Below, one piece after another: positions 41,359-50,332 of a stretch of 55,172 bases of DNA. Within the stretch, counting starts at the first letter, position 1. Each line of letters begins with the position of its first letter. The notes beneath the pieces were generated by a model. That model ran no database searches and was not told the DNA's origin. It saw nothing but the letters and a program-made list of their open reading frames with translations. The position numbers and the translations under genes were made by a program. The stretch is from Methanocorpusculum sp. (lineage in GTDB: Archaea; Halobacteriota; Methanomicrobia; Methanomicrobiales; Methanocorpusculaceae), in contig JAUNXT010000005.1 of assembly GCA_030539655.1 (NCBI GenBank), positions 1 to 55,172 of the forward strand, in the 5' to 3' direction.

Positions 41359-42273
41359 TTACCGTCTGGGGAAGAGGGAAAGAATATCCCACGCAAGTGA
41401 TTCCGCCTTTTTCACATTCGTCATCATCGTATCTAGCCGCACGGCCCCGGGAACATCGATTTCCGTGTCGCGGACATCCTGAATAAACACATCGGCAACA
41501 TCCGAGTAGATCTGATATGTTCCAAGAGATGTCGGCTCATACCCCCAGGCAGTCATAAGCGCCGCAGCAGGTCCGCTTACAGGACGTCTTCCGATGAAAG
41601 GACTAACCGCCGCCGTGAACTGTTTTTGGAGCGCTTCGCGGATGCCGGAGCATTCAAGGATAGGACCTATGCTTGTTACCGGATTCGAGGGCCCTATTAT
41701 GACCCCGTCGCTTTCCTCAATCGCGGAAATCGCCTCCGGAGATGCGGTCGGTGCACCACCGTCTGCAGTCTTTCTGACAATTCCTTTAATCGGGACGTTT
41801 CCGCGTTTTCCGACCCAGTACTCCTGATAATGCATAAGCGTACCATCCTCTGTTACCACATACGTCGTAATCTCCTGATCAGACATCGGAATGATTCGGG
41901 CAGAAATCCCGTATGCATCGGTAATCTTTTTGACAGCATCAGTAAGACGCATCCCGGTATCCAGATACGCGGTCCTTGCGATATTCGTTGCCCGGTCCTG
42001 TTCACCGAGCGGCAGCTGTTCCTTATAACCGAGGCGCGCCATAGCATGATACGTGTGCATCGTATCCCCCTTAATCCCCCACCACGTATCCGTGTTCAGG
42101 AGCCCGGCAAACAGATAGGTCACAGTATCAATATCAGGACATACATAATGCCCGGACATACGCAAATCCTCACCTGTATTCACAATGACCGAGAGTTCAT
42201 TATCTCGGAGAATCTGCCGCAGACCGCGCAGAAGCTTCGGCGTTCCCGTTCCGCCGGATAATACAGTAATCAT
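41359..42273 (-). CDS. cofD: 2-phospho-L-lactate transferase
   Basis: The protein has 304 residues. It transfers the phospholactyl (or related) moiety from its guanosine diphosphate form to the deazaflavin F0, giving F420-0. Typical signatures are ITVLSGGTGTPKLLRGL, VIVNTGEDLRMSGHYVCPDID, and GVIIGPSNPVTSIGPIL. F420 is the main hydride carrier of methanogenesis from CO2, so this gene supports the methanogen assignment. It is monocistronic. Confidence 0.95.
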   Translation of the reverse strand: MITVLSGGTGTPKLLRGLRQILRDNELSVIVNTGEDLRMSGHYVCPDIDTVTYLFAGLLNTDTWWGIKGDTMHTYHAMARLGYKEQLPLGEQDRATNIARTAYLDTGMRLTDAVKKITDAYGISARIIPMSDQEITTYVVTEDGTLMHYQEYWVGKRGNVPIKGIVRKTADGGAPTASPEAISAIEESDGVIIGPSNPVTSIGPILECSGIREALQKQFTAAVSPFIGRRPVSGPAAALMTAWGYEPTSLGTYQIYSDVADVFIQDVRDTEIDVPGAVRLDTMMTNVKKAESLAWDILSLFPRR

Positions 42274-42340
42274 ATAATCTTGTTGTATCTCCCAGTAGTT
42301 AAAGTATGAGGTTTGATGGGGAATAAAGGAGACGAAGAAA

Positions 42341-42366
42341 TAAAAAAAAGTTGGTGTGAGTACACC
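42341..42366 (-). terminator. Hairpin and T-run terminator of the coiled-coil gene
   Basis: On the minus strand GGTGT-ACTC-ACACC (42353-42366) is followed by AAC and a run of eight T (42342-42349). This is a classic intrinsic terminator shape, just after the stop codon. Confidence 0.75.
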
Positions 42367-42369
42367 TGC

Positions 42370-43263
42370 TTAAATCAGCTTTGAACGCTGAAGTTTCAGC
42401 AGATCCTCAGTGGTGAGCTTTTCACCGCTCTTGAATGCATTGAAGATGCTCTCTGCTTCCTTGCGGGCAGATTTGTTCTCTTTGACTGTCTTTACCTTCT
42501 TCTGTTTGGTACGCATTCCGTTAATGACTTTCTCATAGTCACGGAGCTGTTTCTGGCATTCAATGAACTTCTTGTGCTCAACATCGGCAGCTTCCTGTGT
42601 CTCAACAAACTGCTTGTGTTTTACATCAGCACCCTCGCGTGACTTGTCGGCCTTTCTGTAGCACTCAACCATTAAGTCGTGGTGTTTCTGTGCGAGTTCA
42701 GCCTTTTCAGTCACTTCTGCGTGGATTGCGGAAGCCTGTTTTCTGTATTCACGTGCTTCAATTAAACGGGAGCGAACTTCCTTGTTCTGCTCGTGCTCAA
42801 CTTCCTGGTCCTTGAGATCGATTTTGAGCTGCTTAATCTTGTCAACAATCTCGTTCTCTTTCTCTTTGGACATCGGTTCGGTCTGCTGCTTCTCTTCGAG
42901 CTGGTCAATCTGACGCAGGATTTCCCGTGCGGAAGGTTTCTTCTCATGGGGTGCTGCAGATGACGGTGCAGGTACTGCACCTCCCTGGTTTCCTCTGAGT
43001 GCCTCAATCTCGATGTGAAGTGCATTTGCCTTGTCGTTTAACTCGTTTCTCTTTTCCTTCAGAGACTGGACATCACGGTTTGCCTGGTCACGGAGGTCTT
43101 TGTTCTTCTGTGCCTCTTCGACATACTGGCGTGTTGCCATGTTCAGTTCATTTCTTTCTTTGGCGAACTGGCTTGCCTGAGCGTTCAGTTCGTTACGTTT
43201 TGATTTGTGTTCTTCAGCCTCTGCAGAAAGTGTTTTTTTCTTTTCGACAAGTTCTTCGGTCAA
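42370..43263 (-). CDS. Archaeal coiled-coil protein (COG1340-like)
   Basis: The product is almost entirely charged heptad sequence rich in Glu, Lys, Gln and Arg: two long coiled coils separated by a Pro/Ala/Ser linker (SAAPHEKKPSAR) near the middle. It matches an uncharacterised archaeal coiled-coil family. The start is uncertain. I prefer TTG at 43263 (298 residues), because AGGAAAGG lies eight bases upstream and the heptads begin here. ATG at 43308 has no RBS, and the frame is open to an ATG at 43353. No signal peptide or enzyme motif is seen. Its role is not known. Confidence 0.8.
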   Translation of the reverse strand: MTEELVEKKKTLSAEAEEHKSKRNELNAQASQFAKERNELNMATRQYVEEAQKNKDLRDQANRDVQSLKEKRNELNDKANALHIEIEALRGNQGGAVPAPSSAAPHEKKPSAREILRQIDQLEEKQQTEPMSKEKENEIVDKIKQLKIDLKDQEVEHEQNKEVRSRLIEAREYRKQASAIHAEVTEKAELAQKHHDLMVECYRKADKSREGADVKHKQFVETQEAADVEHKKFIECQKQLRDYEKVINGMRTKQKKVKTVKENKSARKEAESIFNAFKSGEKLTTEDLLKLQRSKLI

Positions 43264-43601
43264 CGTTCTTACCTTTCCTGTTAGTCGTCTGACAGACAGA
43301 AGATGCATAGGGATGAACGATGCACAGATAATGAAATACGGCTGTAAAAACAAACTCAGTTTTCAAATTTCATGTTCATCGTTCGTACCGGATACATCTG
43401 TTTCTCGGCGTCCGCCTGTCAGATGTACGACTATCATTATTACATTGTTTTATTCTTACTTAAACATTGTTGTAAGAGCATCCGTAAAAAAGAAATAAAA
43501 TTGTCGGGCGCGAAAGCACAGCCGGCTTTGTGTTGGTATGGTTCAATGTTATATCGGGGTGAGATACAATGATGAAGAATCAACGGGGGTGTACGTTCCG
43601 G
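43264..43601. other. Long upstream region of the coiled-coil gene with inverted repeats
   Basis: No gene is evident if the TTG start is used. On either strand it holds TACATCTG and CAGATGTA (about 43393-43427, a perfect 8-bp inverted repeat with a 19-base loop), GAACGATG/CATCGTTC (43315-43322 and 43377-43384), and GTCTGACAGAC just before the RBS. A promoter for the minus-strand gene is probably in the A/T-rich part near 43440-43500, which would give a long, structured leader. Confidence 0.4.
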
Positions 43602-43617
43602 TTACATCTCCGGAACG
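43594..43617. repeat. 8-bp perfect hairpin spanning the wHTH stop codon
   Basis: CGTTCCGG at 43594-43601 pairs with CCGGAACG at 43610-43617, with the stop codon (43602-43604) in the loop. There is no following T-run on the minus strand, so it may be an mRNA 3'-end structure rather than a plain terminator. Confidence 0.4.
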
Positions 43618-43880
43618 GGTACTGCCTCGTTTGTTTTCTCTGTAACTCTCCACGTGGTGCTGTTTGAGTAGCTCCAGCGGGAAATTTCGAGTTCTTCGCA
43701 TATTTCAGAAAGGATTGCCAGATTTGTTCCGACCTCCTTGGAGGTCAGGCCTAAATCCTCAGCGATGTATTTCGCTTTGAAGAACCTTCCGCCTTTTGCA
43801 ATTCCGGCTTTTAAGTAGCTGAGGATCTTCAACTGGGTGTCGTTTGTTTTTTCAACTAAGGATTGTTTGAGTCCGGTCAT
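43602..43880 (-). CDS. Small winged-helix DNA-binding protein (DUF7123-like)
   Basis: The protein has 92 residues. A winged helix-turn-helix fills residues about 15-80: KILSYLKAGIAKGGRFFKAK, YIAEDLGLTSKEVGTNLAIL as helix-turn-helix, and RWSYSNSTTWRV as the wing. Short proteins of this pattern are widespread in methanogens and haloarchaea and are thought to be regulators. Its target is unknown. It has its own promoter (TATA-like GATATATATG about 30-40 bases upstream) and an RBS, GAGGT, just before the ATG. Confidence 0.82.
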   Translation of the reverse strand: MTGLKQSLVEKTNDTQLKILSYLKAGIAKGGRFFKAKYIAEDLGLTSKEVGTNLAILSEICEELEISRWSYSNSTTWRVTEKTNEAVPVPEM

Positions 43881-44009
43881 TTGACTTACCTCACGTAAAT
43901 ATTAGTCTTATTCACATATATATCTTTTCCTCATATCAGATTACAGACCCCTTGGGACATACTTTTCATACCTGAAGAAAAACACATAAAAATAGTGTTA
44001 AAAATGGAT

Positions 44010-45842
44010 TTATTGTACAGAAAATTCAGAAATTTTCTCAATCATCCGTGAAATTACCTCTGACCGCATACCTTCCACGAACTTAATACTGCCCACAACC
44101 AGGTGCCCTCCGCCTGAAATACCCGCTCCGGGCATCTCATCGCGCATAGATCTGACCATCTGCGGAATGTTCATCCGGACACCGCGTGACCGGATAACTG
44201 CAAAGTCAGGGCCAAGCCCGAGCGTTACAATCGGGTCATCCGCATACTTCTTACAGAGCAGATCATGGACCTCACCCGAGGACTTTCCCGGTGGCGGGAA
44301 GGTGAAACGGTGTGCAAACATCTCCACATCGGCAAGGAAGAGCTTTGCACCGGATGATAACTGCTGCTCTTTTACGTGCGGCATCATGGTTGTAATCTGG
44401 TCCTCGAGTGCTGCGTTTGCCTCACTTACCAAAAGGGTTACCAGACGCTCATGCCGCTCGGGAAGCCCGCTGATATTCAATATATCTTTAACAATCTCAC
44501 GCCCGTCCATGAACCTGAGCCAGTACTGTTCATAATCGAGAGCAAGAGCCATGTCACGGCAATCGTCAATAGTGTATTTCCCTTCAATCAGCGCCAGATA
44601 ATCCTGCAGCTCAGGGGCCTCACTGCGGTCGGCAACCCCTGCCACTGCAGGGAAGTGAAGAATCTTATCCTCAACATCCGGGAAGATAAGACGGGCGATT
44701 TCTGTACCGAGCATTCCTGCCGTTACTCCGAAGTCGCCTCCGACATGATATGGATTGACATGAGCCAGCAGATATTTATCAATCGTCTCATCCGGGTGAT
44801 GGTGGTCTGCTACCACAACATCAAGGCCATACACCTCGGTCATCTTATATGAAGGCATATCCTCTTCCGTGGAGCCGTTATCCATTAAAAGAATCAGTGG
44901 GAACTTCTGTCCGAAACGCGCATTATCCTTTAAGAGCATGTCAAGGTCGCGGGTAACATCCTCAATCTCATAGAACGGGGCTTTTGAGGGACTTCTGCGG
45001 AACAGGAAGTTATCCATATCCGGATCGCCGCCTGTTTCGCGGATGAACCGGAGAACAGCAGTCTCAACCGACACTGCAGCACAGATACCGTCTGCATCCG
45101 CGTGATGCCGGAGAATAATCGGCTGCTGGGTTAAGACCGCACGGCGGACGATTTTGGCAAGTTTTCGCATCTCCGGCCATAATGCACGAAGAATTCCGGA
45201 ATCAATCAGCGGCTCAATCTCAGGCGGCTCGGAACGGGCGTCAAGGGCAGCATTGATTCTGGCACGGACGATATCTGCCTCAGTTCCCTTCAGCACGGTC
45301 ATTCCGGACACTTCAATCTGTATCTGGTTGTTTCGTTTGTTGGATTCACCGTAAATACGTACAATATCGCCAAGGTTTACCTCAGGATATGAACGCACCC
45401 CGGCCTCGGTGAATGCAGCTGCATCCTCGGTCCCTGTGTCATCACAGACGGTAAAGATGGTAGGGCCCGATGTCTGCTTAATCTGCACAACCTCTGCCTC
45501 GACCGTGATATTTCGTCCGAGCTTTTCCGGGAGGTCCGAGAGTCTGCTTATGACAAGACGCTTTGCAACCAGCTCTGTTGTATAGCTTCCCTCCGGAAGA
45601 TTAATCTCCCGCAGGTCAAGATTTCCGTTCGGACGAATCTGGTTGATGAGAACCATGATATCATCATGTTCTTTCCGTTCGGTTCTGATGTTGCTTTTGT
45701 GCAGAAGACCTTTTGTTTTGTCATTTAACTGGACAAACATGCCAAAGGTTGCAAAACCCTGGACTTTTCCGAGATAGATGTTTCCCTCGGCAACATCATC
45801 TACCGTACATCCTGGCCCAAGCCTGTATACTTTTTCAGTCAT
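44010..45842 (-). CDS. DHH-family phosphoesterase with S1 and OB domains (archaeal RecJ-like)
   Basis: The protein has 610 residues. An S1 RNA-binding domain occupies about 15-75 (GKVQGFATFGMFVQL), an OB fold about 105-185 (TVEAEVVQIKQTSGPTIFTV), and a DHH nuclease core starts near 240: RHHADADGICAA, LLMDNGSTEED and VVADHHHPDE are metal motifs. The C-terminal DHHA1 domain has SGGGHLVVGSIKF. The order matches the archaeal RecJ-like group that acts on single-stranded DNA or RNA; the S1 domain favours nucleic-acid binding. The exact substrate is not known. It sits alone between the winged-helix gene and the PhoU/TrkA-C gene, all on the minus strand. Confidence 0.88.
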   Translation of the reverse strand: MTEKVYRLGPGCTVDDVAEGNIYLGKVQGFATFGMFVQLNDKTKGLLHKSNIRTERKEHDDIMVLINQIRPNGNLDLREINLPEGSYTTELVAKRLVISRLSDLPEKLGRNITVEAEVVQIKQTSGPTIFTVCDDTGTEDAAAFTEAGVRSYPEVNLGDIVRIYGESNKRNNQIQIEVSGMTVLKGTEADIVRARINAALDARSEPPEIEPLIDSGILRALWPEMRKLAKIVRRAVLTQQPIILRHHADADGICAAVSVETAVLRFIRETGGDPDMDNFLFRRSPSKAPFYEIEDVTRDLDMLLKDNARFGQKFPLILLMDNGSTEEDMPSYKMTEVYGLDVVVADHHHPDETIDKYLLAHVNPYHVGGDFGVTAGMLGTEIARLIFPDVEDKILHFPAVAGVADRSEAPELQDYLALIEGKYTIDDCRDMALALDYEQYWLRFMDGREIVKDILNISGLPERHERLVTLLVSEANAALEDQITTMMPHVKEQQLSSGAKLFLADVEMFAHRFTFPPPGKSSGEVHDLLCKKYADDPIVTLGLGPDFAVIRSRGVRMNIPQMVRSMRDEMPGAGISGGGHLVVGSIKFVEGMRSEVISRMIEKISEFSVQ

Positions 45843-45911
45843 TTCCTGTTCTCCTGAATATTCTGTGTGTAATCTATGGTGTTCGTGATTTTATACGGCA
45901 TCTTCCGCCGT

Positions 45912-47120
45912 TTACTCATCCTCAAAGTCTTCAAGTTCATCGGTATCCGCGCCGCAGAGACCGTAGAGTTTCTCCTCCCCGTCGCGTCTTCCGCGGGATA
46001 CAAGCAGATCATCCGCATGCAGACGATAGTTTCTTCCCGGGCGGTAAACCCAGCGATTTCCCTGCTTCACGGCAAAGATTACCATTCCTGTAACCGAACC
46101 GACACGGCTTTCGGCAAGGGTCTTTCCATCAAGCGCCGAACCCTTCTGAACAGCCACCCAGCTGATAACCTCATCTGACTCGCGCACGATGCGTTTAATG
46201 ATTGGCGGCACATCGATTTCACGGATTACCACATCCGCGATGGAACAGGCTGCATCCGAGATTGACTCCGCAAACGAGGACATGTAAAGCATTCCGCGAA
46301 GACTTGCCACATCGTCTGTGCGCTTTGCCGCCTCCAGTGTCCACAGGTCAAGCTTTAAGCGCATCTCATCGAGCTCCTCTTCGAGCGCCGCAACCTCGTT
46401 GGCGAGGTCGAGATTTTCGTGAAGGAGAGCTGTGTAGGCAAGCCCTACGGAAAGTTCGCTGATGTTTTTCATCTCAATCATCAACTGTGCCGCACGGTCA
46501 AGGTCTGCGATGCTGTTCTGTTGGGATACGCTGTCGTTCGGCTCCGGTTCGCCTGCGAGTTTGCAGAATTCGGGAAGGCCGTAGTCCGGCCCGCGTCCTA
46601 CGAGGATATCTCCTGCACGAAGCACTGTGTGCTTGTCAGGGTCGTAAATCCTCTGCTGCATTCTCCTGATCAGGATAATACGGATTCCGGTAATCGACTG
46701 GAGTTTGATGTCTCCTAAGCGGACACCGTCAAGAGCAGAGCCTGCAGCAACGGCAATTCTGTGGGTTGCCTCTTCTGCGTCAGGCAGAGCACGTCTGAGA
46801 TTTGCCGGGAATGAGACATGCCGCATAATATTTTTTGCGATATCTGCAGCATTGTTTGAGATGCGCTCCGATGCCTCTGCGAGCTGGAGAAGGCCGCTCA
46901 TCGCCTCGGCTTCATCGAGACGACGCACGCTCATCATACTGGTAATCCTCGCCTGATAGACGAGGTCATTCATACGTTCTTCAAGGTCGATTACTTCATC
47001 TGCGATTGCACTGCTTTCATAAAGCACTGCAGAGTAAGCCAGGTCCACCGCAAGTTCGGAGATGTCCTTCATTTCGATTAAAACATCCTTGAAGTTGACC
47101 GGCTGAAAATCACGTTCCAT
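45912..47120 (-). CDS. Duplicated PhoU-like / TrkA-C (RCK_C) protein
   Basis: The protein has 402 residues and is built of two similar halves. Each is a PhoU-like helical domain (about 8-105 and 210-310, both starting with MKDISELAVDLAYSAVL- and MKNISELSVGLAYTALL-like helices) followed by a TrkA-C domain (about 115-190 and 318-392, with GSALDGVRLGDIKL and GSALDGKTLAESRV, then LRAGDILVGRG and LHADDLLVSRG). TrkA-C domains bind small ligands and gate potassium channels and transporters. No membrane segment is present, so it is a soluble partner of an unseen transporter, or a sensor. A highly acidic tail ends the protein. Confidence 0.85.
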   Translation of the reverse strand: MERDFQPVNFKDVLIEMKDISELAVDLAYSAVLYESSAIADEVIDLEERMNDLVYQARITSMMSVRRLDEAEAMSGLLQLAEASERISNNAADIAKNIMRHVSFPANLRRALPDAEEATHRIAVAAGSALDGVRLGDIKLQSITGIRIILIRRMQQRIYDPDKHTVLRAGDILVGRGPDYGLPEFCKLAGEPEPNDSVSQQNSIADLDRAAQLMIEMKNISELSVGLAYTALLHENLDLANEVAALEEELDEMRLKLDLWTLEAAKRTDDVASLRGMLYMSSFAESISDAACSIADVVIREIDVPPIIKRIVRESDEVISWVAVQKGSALDGKTLAESRVGSVTGMVIFAVKQGNRWVYRPGRNYRLHADDLLVSRGRRDGEEKLYGLCGADTDELEDFEDE

Positions 47121-47216
47121 ATTTTGTATCTATTTATTGGTGTTCTGAATACTTAATTTGTAGGGTGTGATATGCCTGCGGCACATATACAATACAGGCA
47201 GAAAAGGGACTTTATG

Positions 47217-47250
47217 GCGGCAGGGCTGTCCAAACAGAGCCTGCAGCCGC
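47217..47250 (-). terminator. GC-rich hairpin after truA
   Basis: GCGGC-A-GGGCT at 47217-47227 folds with AGCCT-GCA-GCCGC at 47238-47250, just beyond the truA stop. No long T-run follows, so this is a weak terminator call. Confidence 0.4.
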
Positions 47251-47251
47251 G

Positions 47252-48121
47252 TCATTTCGAAAATCCGTTCTCTTTCCCCGCTTTCAGCAGCGAACCATAG
47301 TTTCTCATAACAGAATCTCTGAGCATGTCATTCATTTTCTCCCCTAATATGGCCTCAGCGCACAGTGCAGACTGCCTTGCTTTTTCTGCAGCCGAATATA
47401 GCTGACGCGCAGACTCACTTCTCTGCCGCACCGGTGAAAATGTTATGCTGCAGTCCAAATCCCAGAGCACCAGCCCCTCTGGAGGGGCAGGATGCACGCG
47501 CCAGATGTGGTCTTTTAACTGTTTTTCCGCATCATCAGGCTCTGCCGTCCCGAGCCCTGCTGCAAACAAAAACCCGGCAATTCCGCGGACCATATTCCAG
47601 AGAAAACTGTTTGCGGTGATTTCAAAAACAGGAAGACCCTGTTCCTCAAAAACCCGCGACACAGTGACTGTCCGCACAGGGTCTCTTCCCAGCTCCATCC
47701 GGGAAAAACCGGAAAAATCCTTTGTCCCGGCAAAGACAGCAGCAGTTTCATTCATCCGCGAAACATCAAGCGGATAGGGGAAGAAGTACCGGTAGGTACG
47801 CGACCGCACCGCATACCGCGGATAAAAATCATCAGGGACCTCTGCTGTCCCGAGACACCAGATATCAGGCGGAAGATGAAAGTTAATCGCCTCACAGAAA
47901 CGTTCCGGCTTCTCTGTGGTGACTGATATGACTTGGTGCCGCACCGAAACACCCTTGTCAGTTCTGCCTGCCGTCCGGAACGATGCAGATTTAGCATCTT
48001 CCCACGCCCCGCAGGAGATTCCCGCCTTAATGAACTCCCCTTCAACTGTCCTCGCATCCGGCTGGTACTGCGAACCTGAAAAATCACGGCCTGAGTATCC
48101 GCAAAGCAGAGCGAGCTTCAT
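47252..48121 (-). CDS. truA: tRNA pseudouridine(38-40) synthase
   Basis: The protein has 289 residues. It isomerises uridine to pseudouridine in the anticodon arm of tRNAs. The catalytic Asp is in AGRTDKGVSVRHQV. The N-terminal LALLCGYSGRDFSGSQYQP and the later SFLWNMVRGIAGFL are family motifs. It overlaps the upstream PHP gene by four bases (ATGA), so the two are coupled. Confidence 0.93.
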   Translation of the reverse strand: MKLALLCGYSGRDFSGSQYQPDARTVEGEFIKAGISCGAWEDAKSASFRTAGRTDKGVSVRHQVISVTTEKPERFCEAINFHLPPDIWCLGTAEVPDDFYPRYAVRSRTYRYFFPYPLDVSRMNETAAVFAGTKDFSGFSRMELGRDPVRTVTVSRVFEEQGLPVFEITANSFLWNMVRGIAGFLFAAGLGTAEPDDAEKQLKDHIWRVHPAPPEGLVLWDLDCSITFSPVRQRSESARQLYSAAEKARQSALCAEAILGEKMNDMLRDSVMRNYGSLLKAGKENGFSK

Positions 48122-48807
48122 TTCCTCATCCCGATATGAAGGAACTTTTTAATCTTCCGCATAACATTATGGTACGACTCTTTCGTATAGACCGAAGGCG
48201 GCGTCTGGACACACTCTGCACGGATTTTTCCGGCACGGACCGCCGCAAAAATTCCTTCAGCACTCACCTCGTCCGCATCAATGATGTTTATCCCGTCGCC
48301 TGCATACGCACATTCATGGGCATCCGAGCCCGCGGTTATCGGCTTTCCAAGGCGCCTGGCTGTTTTCGCCGCACGCTCATTTGAACGCTTTGTGTAATAA
48401 CGGCTGTTGTATGCTTCGATAGCATCTGCCAGAGGAAGTGCATCCGGGTTTGCAAGACCTACCGCGTGGCGAAACCGGTGATAAGGGTGGGGGATGATTA
48501 CAAAGCATCCGTCCTTTTTTGCCTCAGCTATTGTCTCTTCCGCCGGTTTTCCCCGCTCATACTCCTTTGTTGTCCCAAGAACGAGGATATGCCCGTCACG
48601 GGTTGATACCTCGATTCCCGGGATAACCAGTACCGGGGAATCCTGCATCAGAAGCGCTGCCTTTGCCGCGGCGGTTGTGTCATGGTCGGTCACGGCGACG
48701 GCAGAAAGCCCGCGCTTTGCAGCGGCTGAAAGGACGGCTTCTACCGGACAGTGTCCGTCAGGTGAAGCGGAGGTGTGTATATGAAAGTCGCATCTGATTT
48801 CCGGCAT
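48118..48807 (-). CDS. PHP-domain phosphoesterase
   Basis: The protein has 230 residues from ATG 48807; the frame is open farther upstream, but that part runs antisense into the next gene and shows no similarity. Metal motifs are CDFHIHTSASPDG, VAVTDHDT, PGIEVSTRDGH, IIPHPYH and TAGSDAHE. This is the compact PHP type with a PHP-associated C-terminal part found in many archaea. Substrates of relatives include phosphoadenosine-type nucleotides and histidinol phosphate; none can be chosen here. It is coupled to truA and is divergent from the next gene with only 48 bases between the starts. Confidence 0.85.
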   Translation of the reverse strand: MPEIRCDFHIHTSASPDGHCPVEAVLSAAAKRGLSAVAVTDHDTTAAAKAALLMQDSPVLVIPGIEVSTRDGHILVLGTTKEYERGKPAEETIAEAKKDGCFVIIPHPYHRFRHAVGLANPDALPLADAIEAYNSRYYTKRSNERAAKTARRLGKPITAGSDAHECAYAGDGINIIDADEVSAEGIFAAVRAGKIRAECVQTPPSVYTKESYHNVMRKIKKFLHIGMRK

Positions 48808-48855
48808 ATCTTTTGATAATACTAATTTGTTTTGAAAACCTATAATAGTAATAGT

Positions 48856-50283
48856 ATGCATGTCCTCTTTCTGACCGGAACGCAAAGCGGAGAGACCATC
48901 AGGGAATCCCTGAAAAAAACAGAAGGATTCTCCGCCGATGTCGTGGAAACCGGAGAAATCGCTTCGTTTCTTACAAAAAACCAGCTGAAAAAAGCACTGC
49001 TCGAACACCCCGCAGACTGCGCGGTGGTATCTGGTATGTGCACTGCTGATTTCTCCCAGGAAGAGACGGAGACAGGAGTTCCAATCTTTCGCGGAACACG
49101 CCACGCGGCAGATATCAGGCTCTGTTTTCCACTGATTGTATCTGGTGGTCTTTCTAAAACAGAGGCGGCGGACCGTCTTCTCGACGCGGAAATAAAACGG
49201 CATGCAAAAGAGGTTCTGAAACAGCGGGAAGAGGCAGCAGACGCATATTGTACCCTGCGGCAGGTCAAGTTCGGCAAAGATTCAAGAATCAAGGTTCTCT
49301 GCGAAATTATGGATGCACACAGGCACCCGGCACTTCGCGAGGCTGCAGAGCGCGCACTCGAGGCAGGGGCGGACGGCATTGACCTGGGGTTCGGCTTTGA
49401 TGCAGCAGCAGACGATGTGAGACGGTGTTTTTCTGCTCTGGAAGACCTTAACTGTGTTCTCTCAGTTGATACACTCGACCCTGAGTTAATCAAAGCGTCG
49501 CTTTTCCGTGCAGATCTCGTTTTCTCGGTGACCTATGACACTCTCCCGCTCGTAAAAGATGACCTTGCCGCATCGGGAGCGGCCGCAGTACTGATTCCAA
49601 GAGGTGAGAACAGTCTGTCCGAAACCATTAAAGCGGCTCGTGATGCAGGCCTTACAAAAATCTTTGCGGACCCTCTGCTGCAGCCGCCCTTATCCGGGAT
49701 GACCGCCTCTTTGTCAGCGTTCCTCACTGATTCCGAAATTCCAAAGATTATGGGCTGTGTCAATGCAACAGAGTTAATCGATGCTGACAGCCCGGGACTT
49801 TGTGCTCTCCTTGCGGCCGCTGCCGCCGAGTGCGGGTGTGCTGCGGTGCTTGTCTCAGAACACTCCGATAAAACCGCAGGGGCAGTCTCCGAGATGCGCA
49901 GGGCAGTTGATTTAATGCAGGCATCGAGCGGAAAACCTTATCCGAAGGATACAGGATGCGATGTGTTTGTCATAAAGGAAAAGCGCAGACGAAATGAGCC
50001 GGCGCTTGTATACAACGACATCCGTGACGCAGAAAAATCCGGCGAAAACCTCTCGTTTGACCCGTGCGGAAGTTTCCGCATCGGTGTTGAAAACGGAAAA
50101 ATTGTTGCGGTCCGCCGCGGGCATGCTATCCGGGGAGACACTGCAGAGGAGGTATTTAAAGCGATTCAGGCAGAAGGAGGGGTGTCGTTTTTGGACCACG
50201 CCGCATACCTTGGAAAAGAGCTCTACAAGGCAGAACTTTCCATCCGGTTCGGACGAAGCTTCGAGCAGGACGGGGAGTTTTAA
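48856..50283 (+). CDS. Dihydropteroate synthase-like protein of methanogens
   Basis: The protein has 475 residues from ATG 48856; a TTG eight codons earlier lies before a TATA-like stretch and is rejected. The middle (about 135-360) resembles the TIM barrel of dihydropteroate synthase, with VLCEIMDAHRHP, AGADGIDLGFGF and SVDTLDPELIKASL. The N-terminal 120 residues and the C-terminal 100 (VYNDIRDAEKSG to the end) are extra domains shared with an archaeal family that occurs in species lacking a normal folP. A role in tetrahydromethanopterin synthesis has been suggested for it; the reaction is not established. MptD in this window is an earlier step of the same pathway. Confidence 0.85.
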   Translation: MHVLFLTGTQSGETIRESLKKTEGFSADVVETGEIASFLTKNQLKKALLEHPADCAVVSGMCTADFSQEETETGVPIFRGTRHAADIRLCFPLIVSGGLSKTEAADRLLDAEIKRHAKEVLKQREEAADAYCTLRQVKFGKDSRIKVLCEIMDAHRHPALREAAERALEAGADGIDLGFGFDAAADDVRRCFSALEDLNCVLSVDTLDPELIKASLFRADLVFSVTYDTLPLVKDDLAASGAAAVLIPRGENSLSETIKAARDAGLTKIFADPLLQPPLSGMTASLSAFLTDSEIPKIMGCVNATELIDADSPGLCALLAAAAAECGCAAVLVSEHSDKTAGAVSEMRRAVDLMQASSGKPYPKDTGCDVFVIKEKRRRNEPALVYNDIRDAEKSGENLSFDPCGSFRIGVENGKIVAVRRGHAIRGDTAEEVFKAIQAEGGVSFLDHAAYLGKELYKAELSIRFGRSFEQDGEF

Positions 50284-50332
50284 AAACGATTTTTACCAAT
50301 TTATTTTTTTACAAAAAAGTATGAGGATGAGT
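50284..50332. terminator. T-rich bidirectional terminator between convergent genes
   Basis: Runs of T (TTTTT and TTTTTTT) and of A (AAAAAA) give stop-like tracts on both strands between the dihydropteroate-synthase-like gene and purC. Confidence 0.45.

Noticed and set aside
48808-49203. A long N-terminal extension of the PHP protein
   Set aside because: It runs antisense to the dihydropteroate-synthase-like gene and has no similarity. The metal motif DFHIHT starts only six residues after the chosen ATG.
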